64,000 nt of DNA, taken from contig OX438760.1 of NCBI GenBank assembly GCA_949316235.1, forward strand, positions 3,846,501-3,910,500, given 5' to 3'. The notes under the pieces were generated by a model, which saw nothing but the letters and a program-made list of their open reading frames with translations, was not told where the DNA came from and did not search any database. The DNA comes from Oegoconia quadripuncta (Eukaryota > Arthropoda > Insecta > Lepidoptera > Autostichidae). Positions within the stretch are counted from its first letter, which is position 1; every line of letters begins with the position of its first letter. Positions 1-13,400 of the stretch are shown here, piece by piece. A program made the translations under genes and the position numbers.

Positions 1-117
1 AGTCCCCCAAATATGTTGGGGTTTCCGGGTCGTTACGCTTCCACCTTCGCCCTCATCTTCACTTAACTTCAGGTGTGATTGAAGTCAAGTACCAACCCGT
101 TGTGCATAAAAAAAAAA
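1..117 (+). repeat. SINE family A, 3' part
   Basis: Matches the 3' half of the full copy at 27571-27900 and ends in an A-run. It lies in the intron upstream of A18. The rest of that intron (118-1303) shows no recognisable gene or the missing DH His exon. Confidence 0.8.
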
Positions 118-1303
118 CATTAAGTAAACCATTCTGAAATCACCTTTAGCATGGAAGACCAATAATTGTCGGCTGAATTTAGCTATGGTTCCTAGTGGAA
201 ACGTTGTCGTAATAAAATTATGAATTCAGAGTTTCTCTTCCGTTAGTAAATAATTACCTACCTTTCTATGTATACTAAAATAAAAACGTAGGTACCAATA
301 GATACATAAATAAATAGCTAATCATAGCCATGTTGAACACGTTTTGTACCTTGCATAGATTTTGGGCCGGAAAACGTGTTTTGGTTAGCTTGGTTTTCCC
401 AAAGATTTGTTTGTATATCTTAGTATTATAGTGTAGGTACATAGATTCATAAATAGCTCTGCAATTAATAATATCTTTTTTGTTATTAAAATGTACCTAA
501 CTACACTATGGGAGTGTCAGGTCACTAGAAATTCACATTAAATTTTGAGAGCGACATGAGCTGTCAACCGGATTCTTTAAGATTTATAAGAACGTCATCA
601 GCTGAACTAAACAGGAATGCTACTTACTAGACTAGACTACTGCAAAGAGCGATTCGAGTGAGAAAGAGTCGCGCGCGCATAGTGTCAGTCTCTTGCAGCT
701 AATTGGCTGTCGCTTAATAGCTGTCAAGTTGACCAAAAATCGGCTTTGAGAGATGTAGGCTATGTCGCACGCGACTCTATGTTACTCGAGTCGCGTTAAG
801 TTGTAGTAGCCCTGCAATACAATATTCATTTATTAATTTCACAAAAGACTTCATGCAAACCATCGTAGTTATACGTACAATCTCTTGTGAAAGTCTGGTG
901 TCTATGAAAGGCTAAACAACACATGTGTTACAGAACACCAGGATCCTATCAGCACAACTTAAGGCTAAATGAATATACAATTCTACATAGATGTGTAGGT
1001 ATTGTTTGTATGCGTGTGTGTCTATGTGTGTATGCGTCTAGAGGTTGCTTGACTGTGAGAATAGACAGCAATGTTACAAACGAGGAAATGAGTGTGGGCA
1101 CGCTTAAATAACATAAAACATAAGTAGCCACTAGTTGACACGTTCAACCTACCTGTGGCGTACTTTGTACAATTCTTAAGTTTATCAGTCTTGTTAGTCT
1201 CAAGAATGCGTGTTGTCTTTTACAATAGTTTTAGTTGGATTAAATTTTAATGTGTACTGACACAATACTCATTATTTGAATTATAATTAATTTCTCTTTT
1301 CAG

Positions 1304-1494
1304 GACAAACCCTCTATCCTTCCTCTGCTATTTTAATAGCAGTATGGGACACATTAGCAATGATAATGGAAGTTCCAAAAAAACAACTCTCAGTACAATT
1401 CCACGACGTTTGTTTGTACGCTCAGCCGAGGTTACACGATCAAAGACAATTAAAACTTAGCGTGGCGCTGCTTAGAGGCACGGGAGCGTTTGAG
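1304..1494 (+). CDS. Gene A exon A18 (DH)
   Basis: Acceptor ttttcag, donor gtatga. The first two bases complete a Gly codon begun in an exon left of the window. It reads on from the H-x3-G-x4-P loop (QTLYPSS) and is 191 nt, the same length as B18. Confidence 0.92.
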
Positions 1495-4400
1495 GTATGA
1501 TTAAATAATAGACAATCAATACAATATTCACAACAAGCTTTCCGCTCGCGACTTCATCCACGTGAATCTCGAAATAAAATTCGTTAAGTGTAATTGTAAT
1601 TTTCTCTTTCCCTAGAATAAGAGTATCATATGTCCTCTGTTTCACAGCATACTCTTGCTGTGTACCAAATTTCATCCAAATCCGATCTTCGGTTTCGCCG
1701 AGCAACACCCAAACGTTCGCATTTACTTTATTAGTTGGACTTAGCTTTCTTCGCGTGAATTCACGCAGGTGGAATCGGTTCATTACTACGGGATATAAAT
1801 TATCTGATAAAAGGTTGCAAGATAATATTTTATTTATGAGTGATAATTCAGGATATAGTCCATCGTCTATGTTAAATTTTATACAAATCCGTTGAAGCCT
1901 TATAGAGTAATTTAGTATTAGAAGCATAACTATCGCATTAATAAGATTACATTGATTTCTGATCTACTTGCAGGTATTGGATGATAATAGGAAGGTAGCG
2001 ACAGGTGTCATTCTCAGTATGCAAAAAAGTTCAGCATCGGATCAAAGTTTGGAGTTCGAGTCGACAGAGGATTTGGAACTCACATCAGAAGATATTTACA
2101 ATTTACTATCAGAGAGAGAATACGAATATAGGTAAGCTAATTCCTAATTATTTTCAAATCTTCACATTGATCAGCCACTGCAGTGCAACTTGCAGTTTAA
2201 ACCATTCAAATGTGGTCTTAACGTAATTAAGAAACGGATAAATGCAAATTTATTAGTGAAATACTGCGAATTGAGTCAAAAATTTGTGAGAAATGTTTAA
2301 AGTCTTGTTATAGAAAAAATAAAGTAACAAGAGACATTTTTGTTAATAGTGTGTGATCGTTATTTATCCCTGTGTACATGAGCACCCAGTTTATTGAAAA
2401 GTTCGAAAATAAAGGAGTTATGAATAGGATGTACCAGTATGTAGTATTTTTTGTCAGGGGGCAAGACCCAGAACGAAATTTTTGAAATCTCTATAATTTT
2501 AATTTTGGTATATTGATACCAATTAAATTTTTTTAAAGAGGTTTTAAATGTGCTCTTCTGTTACTCAATCGTCTTAATATACTCGGTGATTTTTATCAAC
2601 TCTGTTTGTTGTTATATGTGATTTTTAAGCTCTCAAACGAGAAATGTTCTTTCCGTAATAATGCTAAATTTAATTGATTTTAAATTAACCTTTTACAGTG
2701 GAGAGTTCCGAAGCATATATAAAGCAAATCCGTCTCTCACTGAAGCCCAGATAGTTTGGAAGAATAACTGGGTAACATTCTTAGACAGCTTAATTCAACT
2801 GAATATTTTACGACACGACTATGATGGAATCTCACAACTTTGCCAAATCAGAAGCATGTCCATCGATGTTCGTAAACATAATGATCTTATAAACGCCGTA
2901 AATGAGAATGATGAAATTATTTTGACGGCAAATGTTTTTGGAAGGAACGATTGCACAAGGTAAGTTATCAAAGGAACTTTATTGTTAAAAAATAGTCAGT
3001 TCCTAAATAACTAACTAAGATACGAATCGTTCAATACGAGGCCCTTTTTTAATAAAATTTAATCTAGATAATTTACCTGACCTGAATTGGAATTTATCTG
3101 TCTTAATAGCTAGATAAATTATTACATAATTTCCCTTATGTTACTAAATAACATTAAACTAAAAACAAAGAAATGCCTTATATTTTAAGAAATCAATATT
3201 TTACTCAATAGTTTACCGTGAGTGCCCCACTATTAACAAACCAATCTAATTTCAGATGTTCAGGGGTGACGATGCATAATATCGAACTCAAAGATCTACC
3301 AATAGTCGATTCAGATGATATTAAGTTACAAACTATCAATTTTGTTCCCCGGTTTCGATCAAATGCTGATGTAAGTAAAAATTTATAAAAATGTATATGT
3401 ATTGAACATAAAGAATGATTGGTGTAGTTTTTTTTTAAGTTTTCGTGAATAAATATTCAGAGTTTATAAGTGATTTGTGTTTGGAAAAAGCAAAAGTAAT
3501 CAGCGATACAATGAGATGTGATAGATTTAAGCACCTCATTGCTTAATGACATGCTCATGCGAAATTTATTGTTAATGTTTGCACATTTTATTTTTTTCAG
3601 GTAGCCAGTTCCCTACGTGTTTATCTTCAAATGGTATCTGAAAACATAAATAAAGAAAATATAAATGTGCTAGGTGTAGTAAATTATAAAGAAGAAATGA
3701 CAGCATTTAACGAAGAAAGCCACAAATTAAATGATATAAATGGAGTAAATGTCCATTATGAAGAAATTCAACAGGATAAAATTTTATCAAAACCAGACTT
3801 ATTCCTGACAGATGTTGATCTAGTTATTGTGAAAAATTTATCATCCGATGACAGTGTAAGTTTTTGAAATCAAGTACCTAAAGAATATTTTATTTTATGA
3901 TGAACTGGATATGCTTCTGAACACAATCTCACCTGTTGGAAAGTGACGATGTGGTTCCTCGACCACATCTCCAAGAAGCACGCGATCTCAGTGGAAAACT
4001 ATTTTTAGCTGTTGTTGAAGATCTCAATATTGTTGGATTTAACTAAAATACAAGAAGTTCTACTTTACATACTATACTAAAGAGTGTAATTGCAATATTT
4101 TATTTCATGCAGGAAACTATATTTAATACTTATACCTTACCCACAGTTGTGCCAAATGCTGTATAATATACTACCAAAAGATATTTTCATAATAAACGAA
4201 GAGGAACCCAATGAGCAACGAAAACGGCCAACAGCATTATTTCGAGTGGTCTCATCGGTGAACACAAAACAGTCAAAGCTTGAGCTAATGCGTTGGAGAC
4301 CAACGCCGGCCTCGGCTGCTTCTACTGTGGTTACAGTACGGACACACTCTGACCTAGATCTTTTGGCTACGACGAGAGCGACCATTCCACCAAAGCACAA

Positions 4401-7400
4401 GATAATAATTCTCTCTTCATACCCCACAATACCGGGATTGAAAGAGTTAGTCCAGAAATGGAGAAAGGAATCTAATAATAACGAATTATATGTGGTTATG
4501 ATATCCGAACAGGATAACTTGGATCAGTTACCAGAATTAAATTTGGCATTCAACGTGTTGGAAAATGTACGTTACAAAATATTTTATTTCTTGATTTAAT
4601 AACTCGTACTGTTTCGAAATTATACATTTACTAATTGTCATTCAGTAGATTGTTTTGTTAAGTAATATTTTAATGTAAATTTGGCATTTTGTGTGATTAC
4701 ACAGGGTGTGTGGGGCGGTGAGTACTGCACACCTTGGCAGGAAACGATGACGGTGGAACGAGGAGTGACGCTCCGCAGTGGCCACTTAGGAGACATCGAC
4801 TCTCTGCACTGGGTAGAAGCACAGGAACCTACTGGCCCTGGTATTCCAGTTACAGTACGTAAATATTCTTACATACATTTAATAGATAAAGTAACCATGT
4901 AACATACGGAGTGTCGTCATGTCTGGTGCTTCTAGAGCAAATCGATTCTAATCCTGACACTTTTATTCCAGGACTTTGGAAAATTCGTTTCATTAATTAA
5001 TTTGACATTACAGGTACACTACGCTGCAATAAACGATATGGACACCAAAAGGGCTACAGGAGTGATACCATTCAGAGTCGGTGAAACTTCCTATGGCATG
5101 GACTTTAGTGGAATAACTGAGAGGTATGCTTATGGAGATCTGAAACGGGTTTCCTCTCCTAACGATTAAACGAATTAATATCATCATAGTCATCATCAGC
5201 CGAAAGACGTCCACTGCTGGACAACGGCCTCTCCCAAAGATCTCCACAACGAACACCCACACCACATACAAATAGTACAAAAATATGGCCTTATTGCTAA
5301 CGGACAAGCTAACAGTAAGAGTTTTGCACATGAAGCTGAGAAAGTGTCGCCATAAATTTTCTTTCCTTCGTGGTTTGCAGTAATCGTAGCACTAATGAAC
5401 AATGCAACACGTCGATTATAGTTACCCATCAGATTATTGCTGGCAGCGGACACATTAAAGCGGTCAGCAACTACCTACTGTATCCCAATGACTCCTCCCA
5501 CTATGTAAACCCATTTTATCTCAGACAGAGATCTAAAAGCTCTCTATAATCGGGTGTGGTGGACGGAGTAGGATCCCAGTAATTTTGGTGTATGATCTGG
5601 TCCAAGTCCCTTCGGTCCGACTTGCAAGCTTTGAGGTGCATCGGCAGGTCTGCAGGAGGCTAAATCGGATCTGAACGGAGGTTGTCTGATGTAATGAACT
5701 TTTACCTCTACAAGTGGTGCCTCAATGACTCGTCGGCATACCAGTGCGATGCGTTGGAGCATTTGTAGATCAATATCCCGTGCGATTTTTCGTCCGTAAC
5801 CTGGAAAAGACCAATATGTTAAAAATTGTTGATTGAATGGGTTATTAATGTCCAATAGTTTATAGCTGCATGAAGTTCTCACCTAAGTCGAAAGATGATA
5901 ATAATAAATTTAAATAATTCTTCGTCACGTAGTGGAGAACGTGTGATGGGCTTAATCCCAAGCGGCTCAGCAAGCGGACGCGTCAAAGCTAAACCTGAAC
6001 TTTTGTGGCCTGTACCGGACCACTGGAGCCTGGAAGATGCAGTCACCGTTCCAACAGCTTATGTGCTTGCTTTCTATTGCTTGGTGAGTTGTTTTAGTAC
6101 TGTTAGTGGTGGTTTTATTATATTTGGGTAATTTTCCAGTTGATTATTTTAAAATACCAAATCGTAGGCGATTTGGTATTTTAAAATAAAATGCTTGCGT
6201 TTACAAAGAAATTTGGCAAATAATGTCTTTGGATCTGAACTTTATGTTTTTCGTTCGGGAACTAAAACACGTAAACAAGAAAAGCTGGATCTGAGATCAG
6301 TACGACTTTAAGCGTCTAACCCGTCATAGCAAAGTAAACGCTCACATGAAACTGTACCCGCTTAAATTGAAAGGGAAAATTGTGGGGGAATATGATTCTA
6401 TCAGATACCTTTGCAACGTGATCACTCTGAGTCTGATCCCATTTCACAACTTCGGAGGAGTCATGTTATGAAGAACCACAATGTCCTTACTATTTCCATG
6501 CTAACCATTAATCATCTAACAGTTTTTGCGTGATATTCAGCATTTATCTGTAGAACGTGTGAGAAAAGCTATCATTATATTTACAAATAGGCAGATTATT
6601 ATCATACTGTATTTAGTAACGTACATATATCGTCAGATCCAGCAAATGTTTTTAACTATCAGGGATCAAGGAATAATAATAATACGAGAATAGATATTCT
6701 ATTTATTCATAAATTCTTAAATAAATTCCATTTATTTTTAATAGTAAGGCAAGGCTTCTATAATAAGGCTATAATGAGAATCGACAGGTATAAATATTTA
6801 ATTAACGAATAGTCTATAAAAATAAATTACATTATAAATTGAGCATAGTAACAGTATAAATGTAAATACTTATCTGTACAGAGTAGAAGAGATTCACCTT
6901 GCTCAGAGGTTCAGCACAGAATGAATGTCGACCACGAAGCGGCTTCGTATTTATACCGTCCCAAACACACGTGGTTCCAATAATTAAATAAAATACCAAA
7001 ATCACATAAAATACTGTTTAGACTTTGATAAATTCATAACTAATTATTTTTAACTATACTTATCTCTATTTATATGTTATTTATGTAAATATACAGAATT
7101 ACTCACTTAATCAATAAACACGTGTGTTTAAGATCACGTTCATTACCATTAATATGACTATTTAAAAGTAAACGCTATATTTGTATAGAAATTGTACATA
7201 AATCAGATGTAAATATGTAATATATCTAACAAACGCGTTGTAGATAACCATGTTCTTTTTTCATTTTTTTTTTATGTAAACTAGTTTTCCTCCCGCAACG
7301 CCCGGTGTCTTTGCTGTAAAGGTTCAGTTCAGTACCCTGTCCAAAGGACAAACGCAAAATGGTGACTGACTATTTATATACTTGTAACTCTCTCTTTCCA

Positions 7401-10400
7401 GTCTATAAAAGTACAGTTCAGTCGCGGTTTGTCGATCCTGGTACACGGGGGTGCTGGGGCTCTGGGTCAAGCCGCCATTTCTGTGGCTCTCGCGAACGGA
7501 TGTAACGTGTTCGCTACTGTCAGTGATGTCCGCAAGAAGCAATTCTTAATGAGGCTGTTTCCTGATTTAAAAGGTAAGTTTGTTTGTACTTGGAATGTCA
7601 TTGACAACTTTTGATATAGTGGTTAGAAACCCTGACTGCTTACCGAAAGGTCGCGGGTTCGAATCCCGCTAAGAACATATCTTTGTATGACGAATACGGA
7701 CAATTGTGTAGTTGATTTATGGATGTTTTCATTTGTAATAATGTATACAGGGCGTCCCAAAGTTATGGGACATGAAGGGGAAGTACCTTAAATATCGTAG
7801 ATAGTGAATTTTGCTCAAAGAAGACTTTATGTTATTTTTAAAAGTTAGTAATTCTGCATTCATAGATTTTCTAAAAATTATTTGCTTCGGCTGGGAATCG
7901 AACCGACTCAAATGTGAAAAAAAAAACACCCTACTTTTATGATGCCAATCGAAAGAATAGCTAAAAAATAATAACTCTGCCTAAGTAACATAGTATTTTA
8001 AAAGAAAGGAACAACGTGAAATTAATCATTTTAATCAAATAAAAAACATACATGAAACTGCCGTAGTCAATTAAGTAGGTATTTTTTTGTAAATTAATTA
8101 ATTAAATGCTCAAAATGTGATCCCTCTTGTCTTACGCAAATCGCCAATCTTTTAATGAGCCCGCTGCCTGTTGATTTTCTAATCATTTTATGGTGAACAC
8201 TCGATGTGATATGTGTGATATGTAATTTGCCTTCTGTCTAGCTTACAGAGGACGTATTGAAATACAAGTTTTATCATTTCATCTACACGTGCACTTATAA
8301 TAAGGAAAACTATGTTAGTACCTATTTTATGAAGTGGGTACTTATTTACGAATAATCAATGCTATCTTTGGAATGATAATATCGCTACTTTTCGAACGTC
8401 GTCGGCAATAAATAACTTTCTTGAAATTTGACTCAATCATTTTATGTTGTTCCTTTCTTTTAAAATACTATGTTACTTAGGCAGAGTTATTATTTTTTAG
8501 CTATTCTTTCGATTGGCATCATAAAAGTAGGGTGTTTTTTTTTTCACATTTAAGTCGGTTCGATTCCCAGCCGAAGCAAGTAATTTTTAGAAAATCTATG
8601 AATGCAGAATTACTAACTTTTAAAAATAACATAAAGTCTTCTTTGAGCAAAATTCACTATCTACAATATTTAAGGTACTTCCCCTTCATGTCCCATAACT
8701 TTGGGACGCCCTGTATATGTTTACAAAAAATATATATTTGTGTAGTATATCAACTATCTGGTATCCATAATAGAAGTTTATTTGCTTAGTGTGGAACTAG
8801 AAGGTGGTGTGTGTATGTCCAAGGATATTTATATATTTATGTCATGTAATTATGAGAAATGTTATGTCACTGTATAATAGATTCTCTGCACTTCCATTCG
8901 AAGCTCTCGTGGCGCAGTCGCATTTGCTCGTTGTCGATTAAGCGCTTATTATAATATGCAATTTGTAGGAAATCTAATTAGGAAATCGGAAGGTGTAATC
9001 GAAGTTAAAACAGTTAGATTCCGATTTAGTGCGAATGGCCCGCGAAGGCCCGACCACACACTTCCTAAATTGTTTACGATTTAGGTAAGTGTAATTGTAT
9101 TACTATGATTTAGAGCGACTAGTTGGTAAAATTATTTTTTTCATATAGTACAAATAGTAATAATTATAGTAGAAATGAACATGAAAAATAACTGATTGAG
9201 AGATATTTTTCATGTTCAGCTATTTTTTACTACAAAGTAAAAAATAGCCAGCCACTACAAACAAACAAAACAAACAAAATATTCTTTATTGCATAACAAT
9301 CACAAATATAACTGAGTGATAAATAAAAAGCAGACAGTACAATTTGGCTAATTCATGTTATTTTAAGAGAGACACGCGGACGACGGACTTTTATCTCTCT
9401 TATACTTATATTGGCACTATTTTTTCCCTTTGCACACTATTTGAGCACTATAATTTTACGTTAACAAAATATGTAAAATCCACTATTTTCGCACGCATCA
9501 CAGACGTCTTATTTGATGAATGCTAATAACATTGGATTTACAGGTGATCATATTGGAAATTCACGTGACAATAGCTTCAGCGATATGGTGCTGAACGCTA
9601 CTCAAGCTGAAGGCTGTGACGTTATCATCTGCACTCTAAAAGGAGAGTTGAAACATGTAAGTAGATTTCAAACTAATTGAGAGCAGTAAAACAGTTAAGA
9701 TACATTTTATGGTAAAAAAACCAAAATGCAAAATATTTTTTGGTTTTTAAACTTATATTGGTATAACATTTATTGTTTACTTTCTAGATAACCATGAAAT
9801 GCGGTAAAAGGTCCAGTGTTTTCTTAGACATGACACTACTTCAACATAAAGAACGCTTCACATTTGGAATGGCGTTCCTCACAGAAGAAAGAAACTACGT
9901 AACGATCGATATGAGATCGATTTTAAAAGATAATGAGACATTGACGGTAAGTGGTTATGCAAGGATTGAGGCTATCGTCTCCTAATCAAATTTGCTATCG
10001 ATAATGATTAGAGAAGTAAAGCAAAGTTTGTCGCAATCAGTTCTTGTCTTGTAGTGGCATTTTCGTAAAAGGTAACTATGAGACTTTCCACCAAAAAACA
10101 TCTATAGAACAGCGATGGGCTCACGCCCTGTCACATATGCATTAGATGTTCTGTGATGGGGTGACCATTTGGGATTAAGTTCCTCGACAGCACATGATAT
10201 GAAATTATTGCAAAAGAACTAATTAAATAGAAAATATTAATGTTCTCTGTATACTTACACATTCTTTGACATACTATCTAGATTGTAGTTATGTTATTAT
10301 TAAAAGATGACTGTAATCTGCTTTGTGTGTCAAATAAATTGAATTTTCAAGGAGTAAAAATAATAATAATAAACATGGAAAATAAAGTAGAAAAAATGAA

Positions 10401-13400
10401 TCAAACGAATTCCAACTGAAAAACTCCACAGCTCCTTTCTTTCAACAAAACTTTAGACGTAAACACAACTACAAAGATACGCATCGTCTTTGACGCTACA
10501 TATTTTATACTTTGAGTGTAACAATGACCATAAATTGCAGGAGATACAAGAGATGATTTCGGAAGGTATTACACGTGGTTACGTTCGTCCGCTGTCACGG
10601 GTGACGTACGCCCCAAATGAGGTGTCACGCGCGTTCCGTCTCCTGGCCGCCAGTCGTCATAGAGGTCGCGCCGTTCTGCGACTAAACGACCCTCTGACAG
10701 TCACAGAGTCCAGGTAAAACAACTTTTTCTTGCATTCAAAAGCTTTTATATTGTGTAGATTAACGTGACAATTCAGCAATGTCATTAATCTAACCGAGAT
10801 AAAATTCAAAAATTATGTCGAAACTACATTATATCATGATGACGTATTGTATTTTTACTTTAAATCTCCTTTGTCATGGAATAGATCGCTACAAGCGATA
10901 AGATCGCCTTTGTACACCTGCATAAATTATTTCTATATGCATTTTTAAGTTACAACTAAAAAAAAATCTTCTATTATTTCAATGACAAATACGATTTGTG
11001 CACTTCAACCAGCGGCATTGTTGTCAGCCTTCAATATAAATTTATTTAATTGCCATTTACTTTACGGTTTTGCCATTTACTTTGCGGTTACGGCACAACG
11101 GGTTAGCACTTAACCTCAATCACACCTGATGTTAAGTGAAGGTGAGGCCGTCTATCTTAACCGGAGTTAGACAATTTGCGAATAAGATAATTGCCATAGA
11201 ATTTTGATAGTAACAGTCTTATGCACTTTAAATTAATGCACTTCATTGCCATCACCTCTGCCATTGGTCGAATTTTACAGTTAATAATGAGCATTGGTGA
11301 GTATTAAGTCCATTTATTTGGCATAGGCATTTATTTAAATTAACTTAAAAGTTAATCGGTTAATCGAAATATTAACTTCGTTAATTAACGATATAGGATT
11401 AACTTTTAAGTAAAGTTAATTAAAAGAAATGTTAACGGCCGCATTAACTTTTTCCACAAGTTCGTTAATCGTTAATCCAGTCCATTTACCAAAAATATGC
11501 CGCATACACACTTCAATTATACACGCTTTTTTGTTCCTAATCTGTTAACCTCCAGACCCCAATCCAACAGTTTTTTCTAAATAGATCACTAACGCAACGA
11601 TAACTATAAACTATGCCATTTTTATCACGTATGAACGGATTAACGTTTAACGTTAACTTGGGTAAAATCTTCCGAAGTTATAATTTTAGTAACGAAATAG
11701 CGATTAACGCAGTTAACGCAGTCAACTATGTCATTAACTATGCCCAGCTATGGTAATGAAGTACTTAATCATTAAAGTTCGATTGTCTAACTTAAACAAT
11801 GAGGATTCCGCTTCCAAAAGTTATAAAACTGTATTGTTTATAATTAGGTATTTTCTGGGTTATCTTCTTCTTATCTGTCTCGATTAGTAACTCCACTACT
11901 TTGAAAAACTACGACAAATTGTGACACTACATGTGACAAGACTTTAGTTTGATAGTGCTGTCCTCCCGAATTAGTGTCAATCGAAGTTCGGTTTTTCCAG
12001 GTAGTGGTTACTGCAATTAATAGACATATAGGATTTCCTGTTTCTAAAAAGTTCTGCATCATCGCCACCTAAAATTATTAAAATTTCATTAGCTACTTAT
12101 TTTGTAATAAATTGTAAATTTACCCTTTTTATATAACTCTTTTTATTATTCGACTGCAAGTGGTCACGCTAATACCACTTAAATCCGCCACAGACATTAA
12201 TTGAATACCTGTGGCATAAAATCTATGCGCACACAGAAGTTGCTGGATTGGCGCCACAAATTTATTTCTGGAAATAACAAATAAATGGGTAACCTCAAAA
12301 TAACGGTCACTTAACGTTAGGGAGCCGATAGTTTACCCCCTAAACTTAAGGGGCCCCCTATGACTATAGGTGACACTTGAGCATTGGTGAAAGCAAAAGT
12401 TCCGTTAGGTGCCCCTCAAAACCGTAATATATAAACACTTAAATTTTAGGGGTGGTTAGTGAAAACTGGCATTAGACTTTCAGTTGATGGGGCCTGTCCA
12501 AAATTTCCATTTGCTCTTAAAACGGTCAATCCTAATAATTTAATTGCAATTTGTCAATTTGCAGGTTATCCTGTTCACCGGAGTACAGCCACCTAATAGT
12601 ATGCAATGAAGAGTCCTTAGGATTGCAATTTGCTGACAGGCTCATTAAACGTGGAGCGAAAAAATTACTTTTACACTTCAACATAGTGCCGAGATATTTC
12701 CTATTGAAAACGAAGTAAGTTTAAAAACAATACAATTGATTTATTGGACAAAATAATTTACAATAATTTAATAAACAATTCCTTCATTGAAGACAAAACT
12801 AACAAAACCGAGTGAATGAAGTTAGAAGCAGTTGCCATTTGATATTCACTCTAAATGAGCCTTGAAGGGTAGATCGAATATTTAAACTTGCTGCAAGCAT
12901 CACAGAGAGTGACCGGGACATTTCAGTAAACTGTCTCACTCACAAGCAGAGAGAGCAGAGAGATTAGAGTACTGTTGATTCTGACTTAATCTTCAGTATT
13001 ATTTCATCTTTACATTTGTTCTGGTTTATATTTAAATTCCATCTCTTTATTTGTTACTGTTTTTAAATAAATATATTTACTATCTTCAGCATCAATACAA
13101 ATATTATTGTCGACATTAGTGTCTTATCTTCAATTTTTTTTATTTAGTATTGTAAAATTTAATAAAATAGTCGCAATTATTTCACAGATCTTGGGAAAGT
13201 CTCGGTGTAACAGTAGTAACATCAACTGAAGATCTATCCAACAGTGCAGGTATAATAGCTTTACTTGGGGAAAGCAACCGTCTGGCCCCGTTAGAAGGTG
13301 TTTACGTGATTGCAAATAATGTATATGGCAAGGCTGTGGATCAATTAACCAACGTATTAGCTAACTTGGATTTAGCTTCAAGAAACTTATGTCCGTCCAT

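Noticed and set aside
4137..4427. Minus-strand 96-codon ORF
   Set aside because: Shadow of exon A23; the plus strand carries clear FAS similarity.
8532..8789. 85-codon ORF (also at 39985-40302 and reversed at 7729-7929, 39229-39483) as a conserved small protein
   Set aside because: It lies in the arms of an inverted-repeat transposon, so its repetition reflects copy number; it shows no coding features beyond that.
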